Part shown: in pieces, positions 15,018-23,650 of the stretch
Layout: each line of letters begins with the position of its first letter
Numbering within the stretch: the first letter of the stretch is position 1
Origin: Hymenobacter algoricola
GTDB lineage: Bacteria; Bacteroidota; Bacteroidia; Cytophagales; Hymenobacteraceae
Direction: 5' to 3'
NCBI RefSeq assembly: GCF_039539525.1
Contig: NZ_BAABDH010000012.1
Coordinates: 62,001 to 126,000 of the forward strand
Length of the DNA: 64,000 bases
The notes under the pieces: generated by a model
Told to the model about the DNA's origin: nothing
What the model saw: only the letters and a program-made list of their open reading frames with translations
Database searches by the model: none
Translations under genes and position numbers: made by a program

Positions 15018-17507
15018 TTAAAACTTCATGCCCACCGAAGCCAGGAAGTTGCGGGTGGCCTGGGGGTAGTAGAAGTTGTAGTTCAGCTGCTGGCCGGCGG
15101 CGTCGAGGTTGCCGTAGGTATAGCCGTTGGCCACGTACTCGCGGTTGAGCACATTATTAACCAACAGCCCCAGCTCGATTTCCTTCACCCAAGCCGGCCG
15201 GATGGTGTAGCGTAACCGCAGGTCCAGCACCTGGTAGGGCCGGAGGCGACGGTCTTCGCTGGCCGAGTTATCCAGGTACTGCCGGCTCACGGTTTTGTAG
15301 AGCAGCGCCACCCGCAGTCCCTTCAATGGCTGTCCTTCCAGCGTGTGCGCCGATACCACCGCCGGCGAATAGGAAATAGCGGACGGTCGGGTTTCGGCGG
15401 ACACCACGGGGGCAAAGTTGCTGTCGAACAGAATCTGGCGGTAGTCCAGCACGCGGTTGCGGCTCAGGGTCAGCGTGCTGCTCAGGCTCACTTTGTCGTT
15501 GGCCGACGCCGAGCCCGTCAACTCCAGTCCGGTGCGGTAGCTGCGGCCCACGTTGGTGCGCAGCGGCGTGCCCACGGCGTCGAGCTGGCCCGTGGCCACC
15601 AGCTGGTTGCGGTAGCGCATGTAGAAATAGTTGGCTTCCAGGCGCAGGGCCGTGTGCGGGCCCAGCACCGTCGCCTCGGGCTGGGCGAAGCGGTAACCCA
15701 CCTCAATGTCGTCGAGCCGCTCGGCCCGGGGCAGGGGCTGGCCGGCGGGGCGGTCGGTAAAGTCGGCGCGGACCGGCTCGCGCTGGCCCACGGCGTAGCT
15801 GGCGTAGAGCTGCTGCCCCGCCGTTGGCGAGAAAGTAACGCCGGCTTTGGGGTTGAAGAAGGTGTAGCGGGCCCGGGTGCGCACGTCGACCAGGCCTTCT
15901 TCCAGCCCGTCGAGGTTGTAGGCAATGTGGCGCACCTGCGCGTCGGCGTACACGCCCAGCCGGGGTGCTACCTGCCAGGTGGCGCGGGCGTAGGCGTGGT
16001 AGTCGGTTTTGCGGGCGTCGTTGAAGTAGTAGCGCTGGCGGATCGGGCCGTTGGAAGCGTACTGAGCCCAGATAACCTCGCCGTAGTGGTCGTTGACAAA
16101 CTGGTTCCAGGCGCCGCCCACCGTGGCCTGAAACGCGTCGTTAGCCCGGGGCTGGTAGTTCAGGGCAAAAGTGCCGCCGTAGAAATAGTTGTCCAGCCAC
16201 TTCCGGTTGATGAGGTTGGTAGCCGTGATGGTATCGACGCCGATGATGACGTCGGCCAGGCCGTAATCGGTCAGGGCCTGAGCAGCCTGGTAGTTTTCGT
16301 AGTAGCCGAAGCCCCGGGTCAGATGCAGCGCCGCGCCCAGGTTCCAGTCGGCGCCCAGGCCCTGGGTGAGGTGCAGCTGGTAGTGGTTCTGCTGGTAGTT
16401 GTCGGTCTGGTTGTCGTAGGTGTAGAAGCTGTAGCGTCGGCCTTCGCGCAGCACCCGCTCGGCATCTGCGTCGCTGAGGGCGTAGTTGTCGGCAAACTGC
16501 TGCGCCAGGGTCCGGTCGCCGGTCAGGGCGGGCTCGGGCACGCCGTTCCAGGCCTGGTAGGTTTTCTCCCGCCCCGAGAAGGTGATAAACTTGAGCAGAG
16601 TGCTTTTCTGCTGGTAGCCGGCGGCGAAGTAGTACGACTTCAGGTCCGACGCCGCCCGGTTCATGTAGCCGTCCGACTTGATGCGCGACAAACGGCCATC
16701 TACGGTGAAGTGCCCGTTCAGCAGCCCGGTGCCGAAGGAAACGTTGTTTTTCCAGGTGCCGAAGGAGCCCACCGAGTTCTGGGTTTCACCGTAGGCTTCG
16801 CGGCGGTTTTCCAGGGTGCTGATGTTGATGCTGGCCCCGAAGGCCGCCCCGCCGTTCTGGCTGGTGCCCACCCCGCGCTGCACCTGCAGGCTGTTGATGG
16901 ACGAGGCCAGGTCGGGCAGGTTGATCAGAAACGAGCCGTGCGACTCCGCGTCGTTGAGCGGCACGCCGTTGATGGTCATGTTGATGCCCGTGTTGCTGGT
17001 GCCCCGGATGCGGATGTCGGTGTAGCCCACGCCGGCCCCGGCATCGGAAGTCACCACCACCGAGGGCGTCTGGTCGAGCAGGTAGGGCAGGTCCTGGCCG
17101 AAGTTGCGGGCCTGAAGTTGCTCCTTGCTGACGTTGGTGTAGGCCGTAGCCGTGCGGTCGTTGGCGCGGCTGGCCGTCACCAGCGCCTCACCGGTGAGCA
17201 CACCACCGGGCCGGAGCGGACTGGCCAGCCGCTGCGCAGCCACCTGGCCCCGTACCGGCTGCACCAGCGGCTCGTAGCCCAGGAAGGTAACCCGCAGCTC
17301 GTGCGCTCCGGCCGGCACAGCCGGAATAGAGAAAGTGCCCGCGGCATCGGTGGCGGCACTGGCCGCGCCATCGAGCAATACGGTGGCGCCGGGCAGCACC
17401 AGGCCGGTGCGGGCATCCGTAACCGTGCCGGACACGGGACCTTGCGCCCACGCCGACGAGCAGGGCAGCGCCAGCAGCGCCGCCCCCAAAAACAGGAAAT
17501 TTTTCAA
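15018..17507 (-). CDS. TPP-riboswitch-controlled TonB-dependent receptor (putative thiamine uptake)
   Basis: An 829-residue outer-membrane receptor. Order: signal peptide (FLFLGAALLALPCSSAWAQG), carboxypeptidase-regulatory-like domain (residues about 23-100), plug domain with SVVVTSDAGAGVGYTDIRIRG and TINGVPLNDAESHG, then a beta barrel ending in terminal Phe (FLASVGMKF). The start is TTG 17507; there is no in-frame ATG or GTG start before the upstream stop and the signal peptide begins right there. A TPP riboswitch lies in the leader, so expression should fall when thiamine pyrophosphate is abundant. The ligand is therefore probably thiamine or a precursor. Such receptors have been predicted in Bacteroidota from the same arrangement; the ligand is an inference here. 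Confidence 0.9.
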   Translation of the reverse strand: MKNFLFLGAALLALPCSSAWAQGPVSGTVTDARTGLVLPGATVLLDGAASAATDAAGTFSIPAVPAGAHELRVTFLGYEPLVQPVRGQVAAQRLASPLRPGGVLTGEALVTASRANDRTATAYTNVSKEQLQARNFGQDLPYLLDQTPSVVVTSDAGAGVGYTDIRIRGTSNTGINMTINGVPLNDAESHGSFLINLPDLASSINSLQVQRGVGTSQNGGAAFGASINISTLENRREAYGETQNSVGSFGTWKNNVSFGTGLLNGHFTVDGRLSRIKSDGYMNRAASDLKSYYFAAGYQQKSTLLKFITFSGREKTYQAWNGVPEPALTGDRTLAQQFADNYALSDADAERVLREGRRYSFYTYDNQTDNYQQNHYQLHLTQGLGADWNLGAALHLTRGFGYYENYQAAQALTDYGLADVIIGVDTITATNLINRKWLDNYFYGGTFALNYQPRANDAFQATVGGAWNQFVNDHYGEVIWAQYASNGPIRQRYYFNDARKTDYHAYARATWQVAPRLGVYADAQVRHIAYNLDGLEEGLVDVRTRARYTFFNPKAGVTFSPTAGQQLYASYAVGQREPVRADFTDRPAGQPLPRAERLDDIEVGYRFAQPEATVLGPHTALRLEANYFYMRYRNQLVATGQLDAVGTPLRTNVGRSYRTGLELTGSASANDKVSLSSTLTLSRNRVLDYRQILFDSNFAPVVSAETRPSAISYSPAVVSAHTLEGQPLKGLRVALLYKTVSRQYLDNSASEDRRLRPYQVLDLRLRYTIRPAWVKEIELGLLVNNVLNREYVANGYTYGNLDAAGQQLNYNFYYPQATRNFLASVGMKF

Positions 17508-17579
17508 CGGGTAAAAAAGAAAAAGTGGAACGGGCCCTACGCCAGGGGTCGGCGCAAAAGGTTTTCACGTTCGCGGATC

Positions 17580-17670
17580 GTTTGTTCCCTTCGCCGGCAT
17601 TACCCGGATCAGGTTCAATGGGTATGATCTCAGCCCCACGGCATCGTCGCCGATGGTGGGGCACCCCTAA
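17580..17670 (-). ncRNA. TPP (THI-box) riboswitch
   Basis: Read on the minus strand the sequence runs from AGGGGTGCCCCACC through the conserved CTGAGA (17633-17628), ATACCC, GAACCTGATCCGGGTAAT and GCCGGCGAAGGGAAC. These are the P1/P2, J and P4/P5 elements of the thiamine pyrophosphate aptamer in the right order and spacing. It lies 73 bases upstream of the TonB receptor start. An expression platform is not obvious; the bases between aptamer and TTG start could occlude initiation. Confidence 0.96.
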
Positions 17671-17878
17671 ACTATGCCCCAAAGCTAGACCGCAGCTTTC
17701 GCAGTTCCAAATCAGCCCGGCGGCCGGGGTTTACTTTAGCCTGATAATCACGTATCTTAGGCAGGGAGTTAGCGTCGCCGAAAAGTTGCCAAACCCTAAA
17801 CAACTCCCGCAACAGTACCGTTATCTGATGCGAGCCCGCCGACTCGTCCCGTTTCCGTCGCCTTTCACTGCTCTCGCC

Positions 17879-18121
17879 ATGATCAGCCTTGTCTACGCTC
17901 TGGTGGTCTTCGCCATCCTCGCTTATTTCATGGTAATGCCCCGGCGCCGCTACCAGCGCCCGCCCTTCCCCGACGGTGACGACGAAGGCGGCGAGCCCCT
18001 CGACGACGGCCTGCCCGACCTCGACCTGCCGCCCGGTATTACCCGCCCCATCAACGACTGGGAGCCGGACTACAACCGCCCGCGGGTGCCCATTCGGCCG
18101 ACTGAGCCCATGCTGTCCTAG
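17879..18121 (+). CDS. Small single-pass membrane protein, 80 residues
   Basis: The product starts with one membrane segment (MISLVYALVVFAILAYFMVM), then a basic RRRYQR stop-transfer stretch and an acidic, Pro-rich cytosolic tail (DGDDEGGEPLDDG). I do not recognise the family. ATG 17828 would add 17 basic residues. TATCTTAG at 17753-17760 may be the -7 box. It is divergent from the riboswitch-controlled receptor. Confidence 0.55.
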   Translation: MISLVYALVVFAILAYFMVMPRRRYQRPPFPDGDDEGGEPLDDGLPDLDLPPGITRPINDWEPDYNRPRVPIRPTEPMLS

Positions 18122-18244
18122 GCTTTTACCACCGTTTTCACCTGGTCCGGCAGCTTACCGGCTCAGAGCACGGCGGGCCGCAACGGATACGTGTCGGCAA
18201 AATTGATGGCCCGGATTTCCAGCCCGGGGCCGCGGGAGCCGCGC

Positions 18245-19132
18245 CTACTCGACGGCAATGGTATAGTGAGCTGAGTACTGCCCGCCGGGCGCCAGGGTCA
18301 GAATGCCTTCCTTGTCGGCCAGCTCCTGCGGCCCCCCGACGGAGCCGGCAATGCCCTGCCAGGGCTCGATGCACACGAACAGGGCGCCGCGGCCCTTGGT
18401 CCAGAGGCCGAGGTAGGGAAAGCCGTCGAAGCGCAGGCGCACGGCGCGGGCCGAGCGGCGGCTGCGCAGGGTGAGGCGCGTGAAGTCGAAGTTCTTTAGC
18501 ACCAGGGCATCCTGGGCAAACAACTCGTAGGTCAGCGGCAGCTCGGTTTGCTCGGTAAGCAAGGGGGCGGTCAGGCCGGTGAGCAGGCCGTCCTGCAGCA
18601 GGTAGCGCGGCAGCGTCACGGGGTGGTCGAAGTGGAAAAAGTAGTCGGCAAACTGCTCGTCCGGCAGCAGGGGGCAGCGGAAAGCCGGGTGGGCGCCAAT
18701 GCTGAACAGCAGCTCGTCGGCTGCCGCCGGGTTCTGCACGTCCCATCGCACCGTCAGCTCGGCCGCGCGCAGACCATAGGTGATGGTCAGGATAAACTCG
18801 AACGGATACATGGCCCGGCTGGCCGCGTCGGCGCGCAGCTCGAAGGCCAGTTCCGTGGCCGTCTGCCGCACCAGGCTGAATTCCCGGTCGCGGGCAAAGC
18901 CGTGCTGGGGCAGCTGGTAGGGCCGGCCCTGGTGCCGGTAGCCGTTATCGGCCAGCCGCCCCACGATGGGAAACAGCACCGGGGCATGGCGGGCCCACAC
19001 CGCGGGGTCGGCCGACCAGAGGTATTCCAGCGCGCCCGGGCCGGGCAGATCTTTGCGGACCAGGCTGCTCAGCTCGGCGCCGTGGCTTTGCACGGCTACG
19101 CGGCACTGGTCATTTTCGAGGTGGTAGGTCAT
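18245..19132 (-). CDS. Aldose 1-epimerase family protein
   Basis: A 295-residue protein of the galactose mutarotase-like fold. Recognisable segments are SHGAELSSLVRKD, PVLFPIVGRLADNGY, YQLPQHGFARDREF, FSIGAHPAFRCPL and a Trp-rich C-terminal WTKGRGALFVCIEPWQG. The HGFAR and GAHPAF histidines and the EPW glutamate are at the positions expected for the active site of the aldose-epimerase / YeaD-like group. ATG 19132 is chosen; a longer frame to 19216 adds Arg-rich residues without domain similarity. It sits 41 bases downstream of the NadR-like gene and could belong to that operon. The sugar substrate is not deducible. Confidence 0.85.
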   Translation of the reverse strand: MTYHLENDQCRVAVQSHGAELSSLVRKDLPGPGALEYLWSADPAVWARHAPVLFPIVGRLADNGYRHQGRPYQLPQHGFARDREFSLVRQTATELAFELRADAASRAMYPFEFILTITYGLRAAELTVRWDVQNPAAADELLFSIGAHPAFRCPLLPDEQFADYFFHFDHPVTLPRYLLQDGLLTGLTAPLLTEQTELPLTYELFAQDALVLKNFDFTRLTLRSRRSARAVRLRFDGFPYLGLWTKGRGALFVCIEPWQGIAGSVGGPQELADKEGILTLAPGGQYSAHYTIAVE

Positions 19133-19172
19133 AGACAAGAACTCAGGGCCCGGGAAACTGGGCCGATAGAGA

Positions 19173-19748
19173 CTACGGCTGCGGGCTGTCCGGCGCCGGA
19201 TTCGGCCGGGCCCCAACGAGAGTCGGGCGGTCAGCGGCGGCCAGCAGCTCGTCGATCAGGTAGCAGGCCTGCTCGAAGCGGCGGGCGGGCGGACCGCTGA
19301 TTTCGGCAAAGTTGGATACGTGGCTGCTGAGCTCGGAGTGGTAGAGGCTGTAAAAATGCTGCCGCAGGTTCGGGTGCTCCCGCAGCGGGTCGGGCTCCCA
19401 GGCCAGGTCCACATCGAGCAGCAGCACCAGGTCGTACTGCTGCTGCTCGATCTGGCGCAGAATCCATTCCGGGCAGTGCCCAAAAGCGTGCTCGGACCAT
19501 ATTTTCAGCACCAGAAAATCCGTATCGAAGAACACGACGCGGTGGGCCCGGGCTGCGGCGGCCTCTTCGGCGGCCAGCTGCCCGCGGGCAATAACCTCGA
19601 GGTCGGCCAGGGTGTAGTGGCCGCTGCGGGGCTCCAGGTAGGCGCGGGCATACTCTGGCGCCCAGGTCGTGGCGTAGTGTTCGGCCAGCAGGCGGCTCAG
19701 CGTGGTTTTGCCCGTCGATTCGGGTCCGGTGAGGGCAATGCGCAGCAT
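19173..19748 (-). CDS. NadR-like P-loop kinase
   Basis: A 191-residue protein matching the kinase domain of NadR-type enzymes. It has Walker A GPESTGKTTLSRLLAEHY at the extreme N-terminus, EYARAYLEPRSG, VVFFDTDFLVLKIWSEHAFG and DLVLLLDVDLAWEPDPLREHPNLR. In NadR this domain phosphorylates nicotinamide riboside. The start codon overlaps the stop of pnuC (TGATG), so the two are translationally coupled. A vitamin salvage role follows, for nicotinamide riboside or, given the neighbouring TPP riboswitch and the known PnuT thiamine transporters, thiamine. The sequence alone does not decide. Confidence 0.88.
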   Translation of the reverse strand: MLRIALTGPESTGKTTLSRLLAEHYATTWAPEYARAYLEPRSGHYTLADLEVIARGQLAAEEAAAARAHRVVFFDTDFLVLKIWSEHAFGHCPEWILRQIEQQQYDLVLLLDVDLAWEPDPLREHPNLRQHFYSLYHSELSSHVSNFAEISGPPARRFEQACYLIDELLAAADRPTLVGARPNPAPDSPQP

Positions 19749-20377
19749 CAGGCGACGGGCAAGGCGGTGGAGGAAACGGCGGCCCGGGCCGCCCGGCGCC
19801 ACTCGATGTAGCCGTACACGGCCAGCACGAGGTACAGCGCGTACAGGCCGCTGCTCGGATACAGGTGCTTGTGCCAGAGAATGGGCACGTACACCACGTC
19901 GACCACTATCCAGAGCAGCCAGTTTTCGAGGCGCTTGCGGGTGAGCAGGTACTGCGCGGCCAGGCTGCCGGCGGTGGTGAAGCTGTCCCAGTACGGCAGC
20001 GAGTCGTTGGTGTAGTGCCTGAGGTAGTAGCCAAAGCCCGCCGTAAACAGCGCCACGCCCACCGCTACTACCGCCCACTCCCAGGGCCGGGTGCGGGTCA
20101 CGCCCAGGGCCGAATGGCGCGCTCCGCCGTACTGCCAGCCGTACCAGCCATAGAGGCCCATGGCAATGAAAAAGATCTGCAGCAGGCAGTCGGCGTACAG
20201 CTGCTGCCCGTAATACACGAAAATGTACAGGCCGCAGCTCACGATGGCCGTGGGGAAATTCCAGAGCGACTCGCGGGCCGCCAGCCACACGCAGGCAAAG
20301 CCGGTGACGACGGCCACCCATTCCAGCGGGGTACCGCCCGCGGCCGAAGTCCAGAACTCGTAGAGGGAGTGTAGCAA
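19748..20377 (-). CDS. pnuC: PnuC-family vitamin transporter (nicotinamide riboside or thiamine)
   Basis: A 209-residue inner-membrane protein with about seven hydrophobic segments. The family core WNFPTAIVSCGLYIFVYYG, then YADCLLQIFFIAMGLYGWYGW, is clear, as is the later PYWDSFTTAGSLAAQYLLTRK and WLLWIVVDVVYVPI. PnuC carries nicotinamide riboside by facilitated diffusion, and related PnuT proteins carry thiamine. I start at TTG 20377 (LHSLYEFWTSA). The further TTG at 20434 lies inside a TAGCTTTG promoter box. It is coupled to the NadR-like kinase by a one-base overlap. Confidence 0.85.
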   Translation of the reverse strand: MLHSLYEFWTSAAGGTPLEWVAVVTGFACVWLAARESLWNFPTAIVSCGLYIFVYYGQQLYADCLLQIFFIAMGLYGWYGWQYGGARHSALGVTRTRPWEWAVVAVGVALFTAGFGYYLRHYTNDSLPYWDSFTTAGSLAAQYLLTRKRLENWLLWIVVDVVYVPILWHKHLYPSSGLYALYLVLAVYGYIEWRRAARAAVSSTALPVA

Positions 20378-20431
20378 GAGCGAAAGAGGAGAAAACGGCG
20401 GGCTGCGCCGGCGGTAAACGGCGGGCGGGGC

Positions 20432-20439
20432 CAAAGCTA
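20432..20439 (-). promoter_or_regulatory. -7 box TAGCTTTG upstream of pnuC
   Basis: This is an exact TAnnTTTG match on the minus strand. It includes the TTG that would otherwise be the first in-frame start of pnuC. No matching -33 box is visible. Confidence 0.5.
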
Positions 20440-20488
20440 ACCAGTCAGTGGCTAATTTTACGCCCCGTCATTTTGTTCTCCGCCGCTT

Positions 20489-20812
20489 ATGCTCCCCGAC
20501 CTTACCCCCGAAGACCTGCACCGCCGCCGCCAGCAGGGCGAAATCCTGCAGCTGATTGACGTGCGGGAGCCCGAGGAATACGCCTATTGCCGCATTGAGG
20601 GCAGCCAGCTGATTCCGCTCGGCGAGGTGCCGGCCCACGTGGAGGACCTGGCCACCGACCGGCCCGTGGTGCTCATCTGCCACCACGGAGTACGCTCGGC
20701 CCAGGCGCTGGCCTACCTGCAGCATCGCCACGGCCTGACCAACCTGCTCAACCTGCGCGGCGGCATCCACGCCTGGTCGGTGCGCGTGGACCCCACGGTG
20801 GCGGTGTATTAA
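20489..20812 (+). CDS. Rhodanese-like domain protein
   Basis: A 107-residue single-domain rhodanese. The fold is complete: PEDLHRRRQQGEILQLIDVREPEEY at the N-terminus, the sulphur-carrying active-site loop CHHGVRS with Cys64, and the C-terminal NLRGGIHAWS. Stand-alone rhodaneses carry persulphide sulphur for thiolation or detoxification in the cytosol. No partner gene is visible; the next gene, hrpB, starts 132 bases downstream. Confidence 0.92.
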   Translation: MLPDLTPEDLHRRRQQGEILQLIDVREPEEYAYCRIEGSQLIPLGEVPAHVEDLATDRPVVLICHHGVRSAQALAYLQHRHGLTNLLNLRGGIHAWSVRVDPTVAVY

Positions 20813-20944
20813 ACACCAGCCGGGCGAAGCGACGGTCGGCTACCAGGGCCGGAGCAGCCGCCTGGTTCCTCCAAGCCCGCCCTATCCATTGCCCACGCCA
20901 GGCAGCAGGTAAGTCCAAGCCTGCGCCCGTTTCCTGATTCACTG

Positions 20945-23476
20945 ATGCACCTCCCCAACCTGCCCATCTGCGCCGCCCTGCCCGAGCTGCTGCGCACGCT
21001 CGACGCTACGACCTGCGCCGTGCTGCAGGCCCCACCTGGGGCGGGCAAAACCACCGTGGTGCCCCTGGCTTTGCTGGAAGCGGCGTGGCGGCTCCCGGCC
21101 GGGCGCATCATTGTGCTGGAACCCCGGCGGCTGGCCGCCCGGGCCGCGGCAGCCCGCATGGCCAGTATCCTGGGTGAGCCGGTGGGTCACACGGTAGGCT
21201 ACCGGGTGCGGCTGGAAAGCCGGATTTCCAGCCATACCCGCATCGAAGTAGCCACCGAGGTCATTCTGACCCGCATGCTGCAGGACGACCCGGCCCTGGA
21301 AGGCGTGGCCGCCGTACTGTTCGACGAGTTTCATGAGCGCAGCCTGCAGGCCGACCTGGGGCTGGCGCTGGCCCTCGATGCCCAGGCCGTACTCCGGCCC
21401 GACCTGCGCCTGCTCATTATGAGTGCCACGCTCGAAGCCGAGCGGCTGGGGGCCTGGCTGGGGGCACCCGTGGTGCGTAGCGCCGGCCTGCGGCACGCCG
21501 TGAGCACCCACTACCTTTCTCCGGCCCGGGTAGCCGCCGCCGGCCGCCGCCCCCACGAGCGGCTGGCGACGCTCACGCCCGCCGTTATCCGCGAAAGCCT
21601 GGTCACGCACCCGGCCGGCGACCTGCTCGTGTTCCTGCCGGGACTGGCCGACCAGCGCCGCACCGCCGACCAGCTCACCGGCGTGTTGCCCCCTACCGTT
21701 GATATTCATGTGCTGCACGGGGAGCTGCCGGCCGAGCAGCAGGATGCCGCCCTGCGCCCCGCTCCCGCCGGCCGCCGCAAGGTGGTGCTGGCTACCAGCA
21801 TTGCCGAAACCAGCCTCACCATCGAAGGCGTGCAGGTGGTCATCGACGGCGGCTACGCCCGGGTGCCGCAGTTTGAGCCCCGCACCGGCCTTACTACCCT
21901 GGGCACGGTGCCCGTCAGCCAAGCCGCCGCCGACCAGCGCCGGGGCCGGGCCGGGCGCCTGGGCCCGGGCACCTGCTACCGGCTCTGGACCGAAGCCGAG
22001 CACAGCATGCGGCCGGCCCATCTGCCGCCCGAAATCCTGACGGCCGACCTGAGCGGCCTGGCGCTGGAGCTGGCCCTGTGGGGCACTACCGACCCGGCCT
22101 CCCTGCGCTGGCTCGATGCGCCGCCCGCCGCCGCCCTGGCCCAGGCGCGTGACCTGCTGGTGCGGCTGGGTGCCCTGACTCCTGCCGGCCAGCCCACGCC
22201 CCACGGCCGGGCCCTGGCCGGGCTAGGACTGGTGCCCCGCCTGGGCCATTTGGTGCTGCGCGGAAAGGCGGCCGGCCACGGCGCCACCGCCTGTGCCTTA
22301 GCCGCCCTGCTCACCGAGCGCGACATTCTGCGCTCCGCCGACGGTACGCCCGCCCCACCGGATCTGCGCCTGCGCCTGGAGGCCCTGGCCACCGGCCGCG
22401 CACCCTTCCCGGGGCTGCTGCCCGATGCCGGGGCCCTGCGCCGGGTGCGCGAGGCCGCGGCCGTGCTGCGCACCCGCGCCGGCGTGCGCGACAATGCTCT
22501 GGAGGTAGACGCCGCGGGCGTGCTGGCGGCCCTGGCTTACCCCGACCGGCTGGCCCAGCGCGAAACCCCGGAGCGGGTCCGCCTCGTGACCGGCCAGCGC
22601 GCCACACTCCCTGCGGAGTATTTCAGCCGTCAGGACGTTTTCTTTGCCGTCGCCCACCTCGACGGACCGCCCGCGACGCCCCGGGCCGCGCTGGCCGCTC
22701 CCGTGGAGCAGGCCGACCTGGAGAAGTACTTCCCCAACCTGATTGAAACCCGGGAAGAAGTGCGCTGGGATGCGGCCAGCGGGCGGGTGGTGGCCCGCCG
22801 CGTGCGGCAGCTGAATGCGCTGATGCTGGCAGAAACGCCGCTGGCCCAACCCGCCCCGGCGGCCGTGGCCCTGGCGCTGCTGGAAGGCATCCGCGCCACC
22901 GGCATCGGCCGGCTGGCCTGGAGCGCTGAAGCCCAGCAGCTACGGGAACGGCTGGCGTTTCTGCACCAGCTGAGCCCCGATGCCTGGCCGGACGTGGCTG
23001 ATTCAGCGCTGGTGGCGCAGCTTGAAGCCTGGCTCGGGCCGTATCTGGAGGGAGTGCGCAGCCTAGCCGACGTAAACCGCGTGGATCTGGGGGAGGCCCT
23101 GCTTAGCTGGCTGCCCGGCGGCTGGCCCCAACGCCAGGAACTTGACCGGCTGGCCCCTGCTTACCTGGAAGTTCCCAGCGGCTCGCGCATTACGCTCCTT
23201 TACCACGACCCGGCAGCCCCCGTGCTGGCCGTGCGGCTGCAGGAAATTTTCGGCCTGCTTGATACGCCCCAAGTGGGAGGAGGGCGCGTGCCGCTGACTA
23301 TTCATCTGCTTTCCCCGGCCCGCCGGCCGGTGCAGGTTACCCGCGACTTGCGCAGCTTCTGGACTACTGGCTACTTCGCCGTGCGCAAGGATCTGCGCGG
23401 CCGCTACCCCAAGCACTTCTGGCCCGACAACCCACTCGAAGCCCTACCCACCCGCGGCATAAAGCCACGCAAGTAA
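20945..23476 (+). CDS. hrpB: ATP-dependent helicase HrpB
   Basis: An 843-residue DEAH-type helicase. Walker A is APPGAGKTT (about 29-37), the DEFH box is at residues 127-130 (FDEFHERS) and motif III is SATLEAERLG near 160. Motif VI reads QRRGRAGRLGPGTCYRLW, and a long C-terminal HrpB-specific region ends TGYFAVRKDLRGRYPKHFWP. Length is typical. The family's cellular role in bacteria is not settled, though it is treated as an RNA helicase. ATG 20945 fits with no competing start. Confidence 0.95.
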   Translation: MHLPNLPICAALPELLRTLDATTCAVLQAPPGAGKTTVVPLALLEAAWRLPAGRIIVLEPRRLAARAAAARMASILGEPVGHTVGYRVRLESRISSHTRIEVATEVILTRMLQDDPALEGVAAVLFDEFHERSLQADLGLALALDAQAVLRPDLRLLIMSATLEAERLGAWLGAPVVRSAGLRHAVSTHYLSPARVAAAGRRPHERLATLTPAVIRESLVTHPAGDLLVFLPGLADQRRTADQLTGVLPPTVDIHVLHGELPAEQQDAALRPAPAGRRKVVLATSIAETSLTIEGVQVVIDGGYARVPQFEPRTGLTTLGTVPVSQAAADQRRGRAGRLGPGTCYRLWTEAEHSMRPAHLPPEILTADLSGLALELALWGTTDPASLRWLDAPPAAALAQARDLLVRLGALTPAGQPTPHGRALAGLGLVPRLGHLVLRGKAAGHGATACALAALLTERDILRSADGTPAPPDLRLRLEALATGRAPFPGLLPDAGALRRVREAAAVLRTRAGVRDNALEVDAAGVLAALAYPDRLAQRETPERVRLVTGQRATLPAEYFSRQDVFFAVAHLDGPPATPRAALAAPVEQADLEKYFPNLIETREEVRWDAASGRVVARRVRQLNALMLAETPLAQPAPAAVALALLEGIRATGIGRLAWSAEAQQLRERLAFLHQLSPDAWPDVADSALVAQLEAWLGPYLEGVRSLADVNRVDLGEALLSWLPGGWPQRQELDRLAPAYLEVPSGSRITLLYHDPAAPVLAVRLQEIFGLLDTPQVGGGRVPLTIHLLSPARRPVQVTRDLRSFWTTGYFAVRKDLRGRYPKHFWPDNPLEALPTRGIKPRK

Positions 23477-23614
23477 GCCTAACTCCGCCTACTGCTTCCA
23501 CCCGGGTCAGCCAGAGTTTCCTTCAGCGCCCCCATACCGCCGCCAAAGGCAGCGTAACGGCCTGATGAGCAGACCCGTGTTTTACTTCCGGGCCATCAGA
23601 ATATTTGTTAACAA

Positions 23615-23647
23615 TTTGGTAATCCTGGTAATGATTTAGTAATATTG
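23615..23647 (+). promoter_or_regulatory. Promoter for the DUF2490 gene
   Basis: TTTG at 23615-23618 is followed after 21 bases by TAATATTG (23640-23647), one mismatch from TAnnTTTG. It lies only a few bases from ATG 23651, so the message would be leaderless or nearly so. Confidence 0.5.
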
Positions 23648-23650
23648 GCT

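Noticed and set aside
15345..17627. Long plus-strand frame antisense to the TonB receptor
   Set aside because: Low-complexity Val/Gly/Ala product crossing the TPP riboswitch; the minus strand is a full TonB-dependent receptor.
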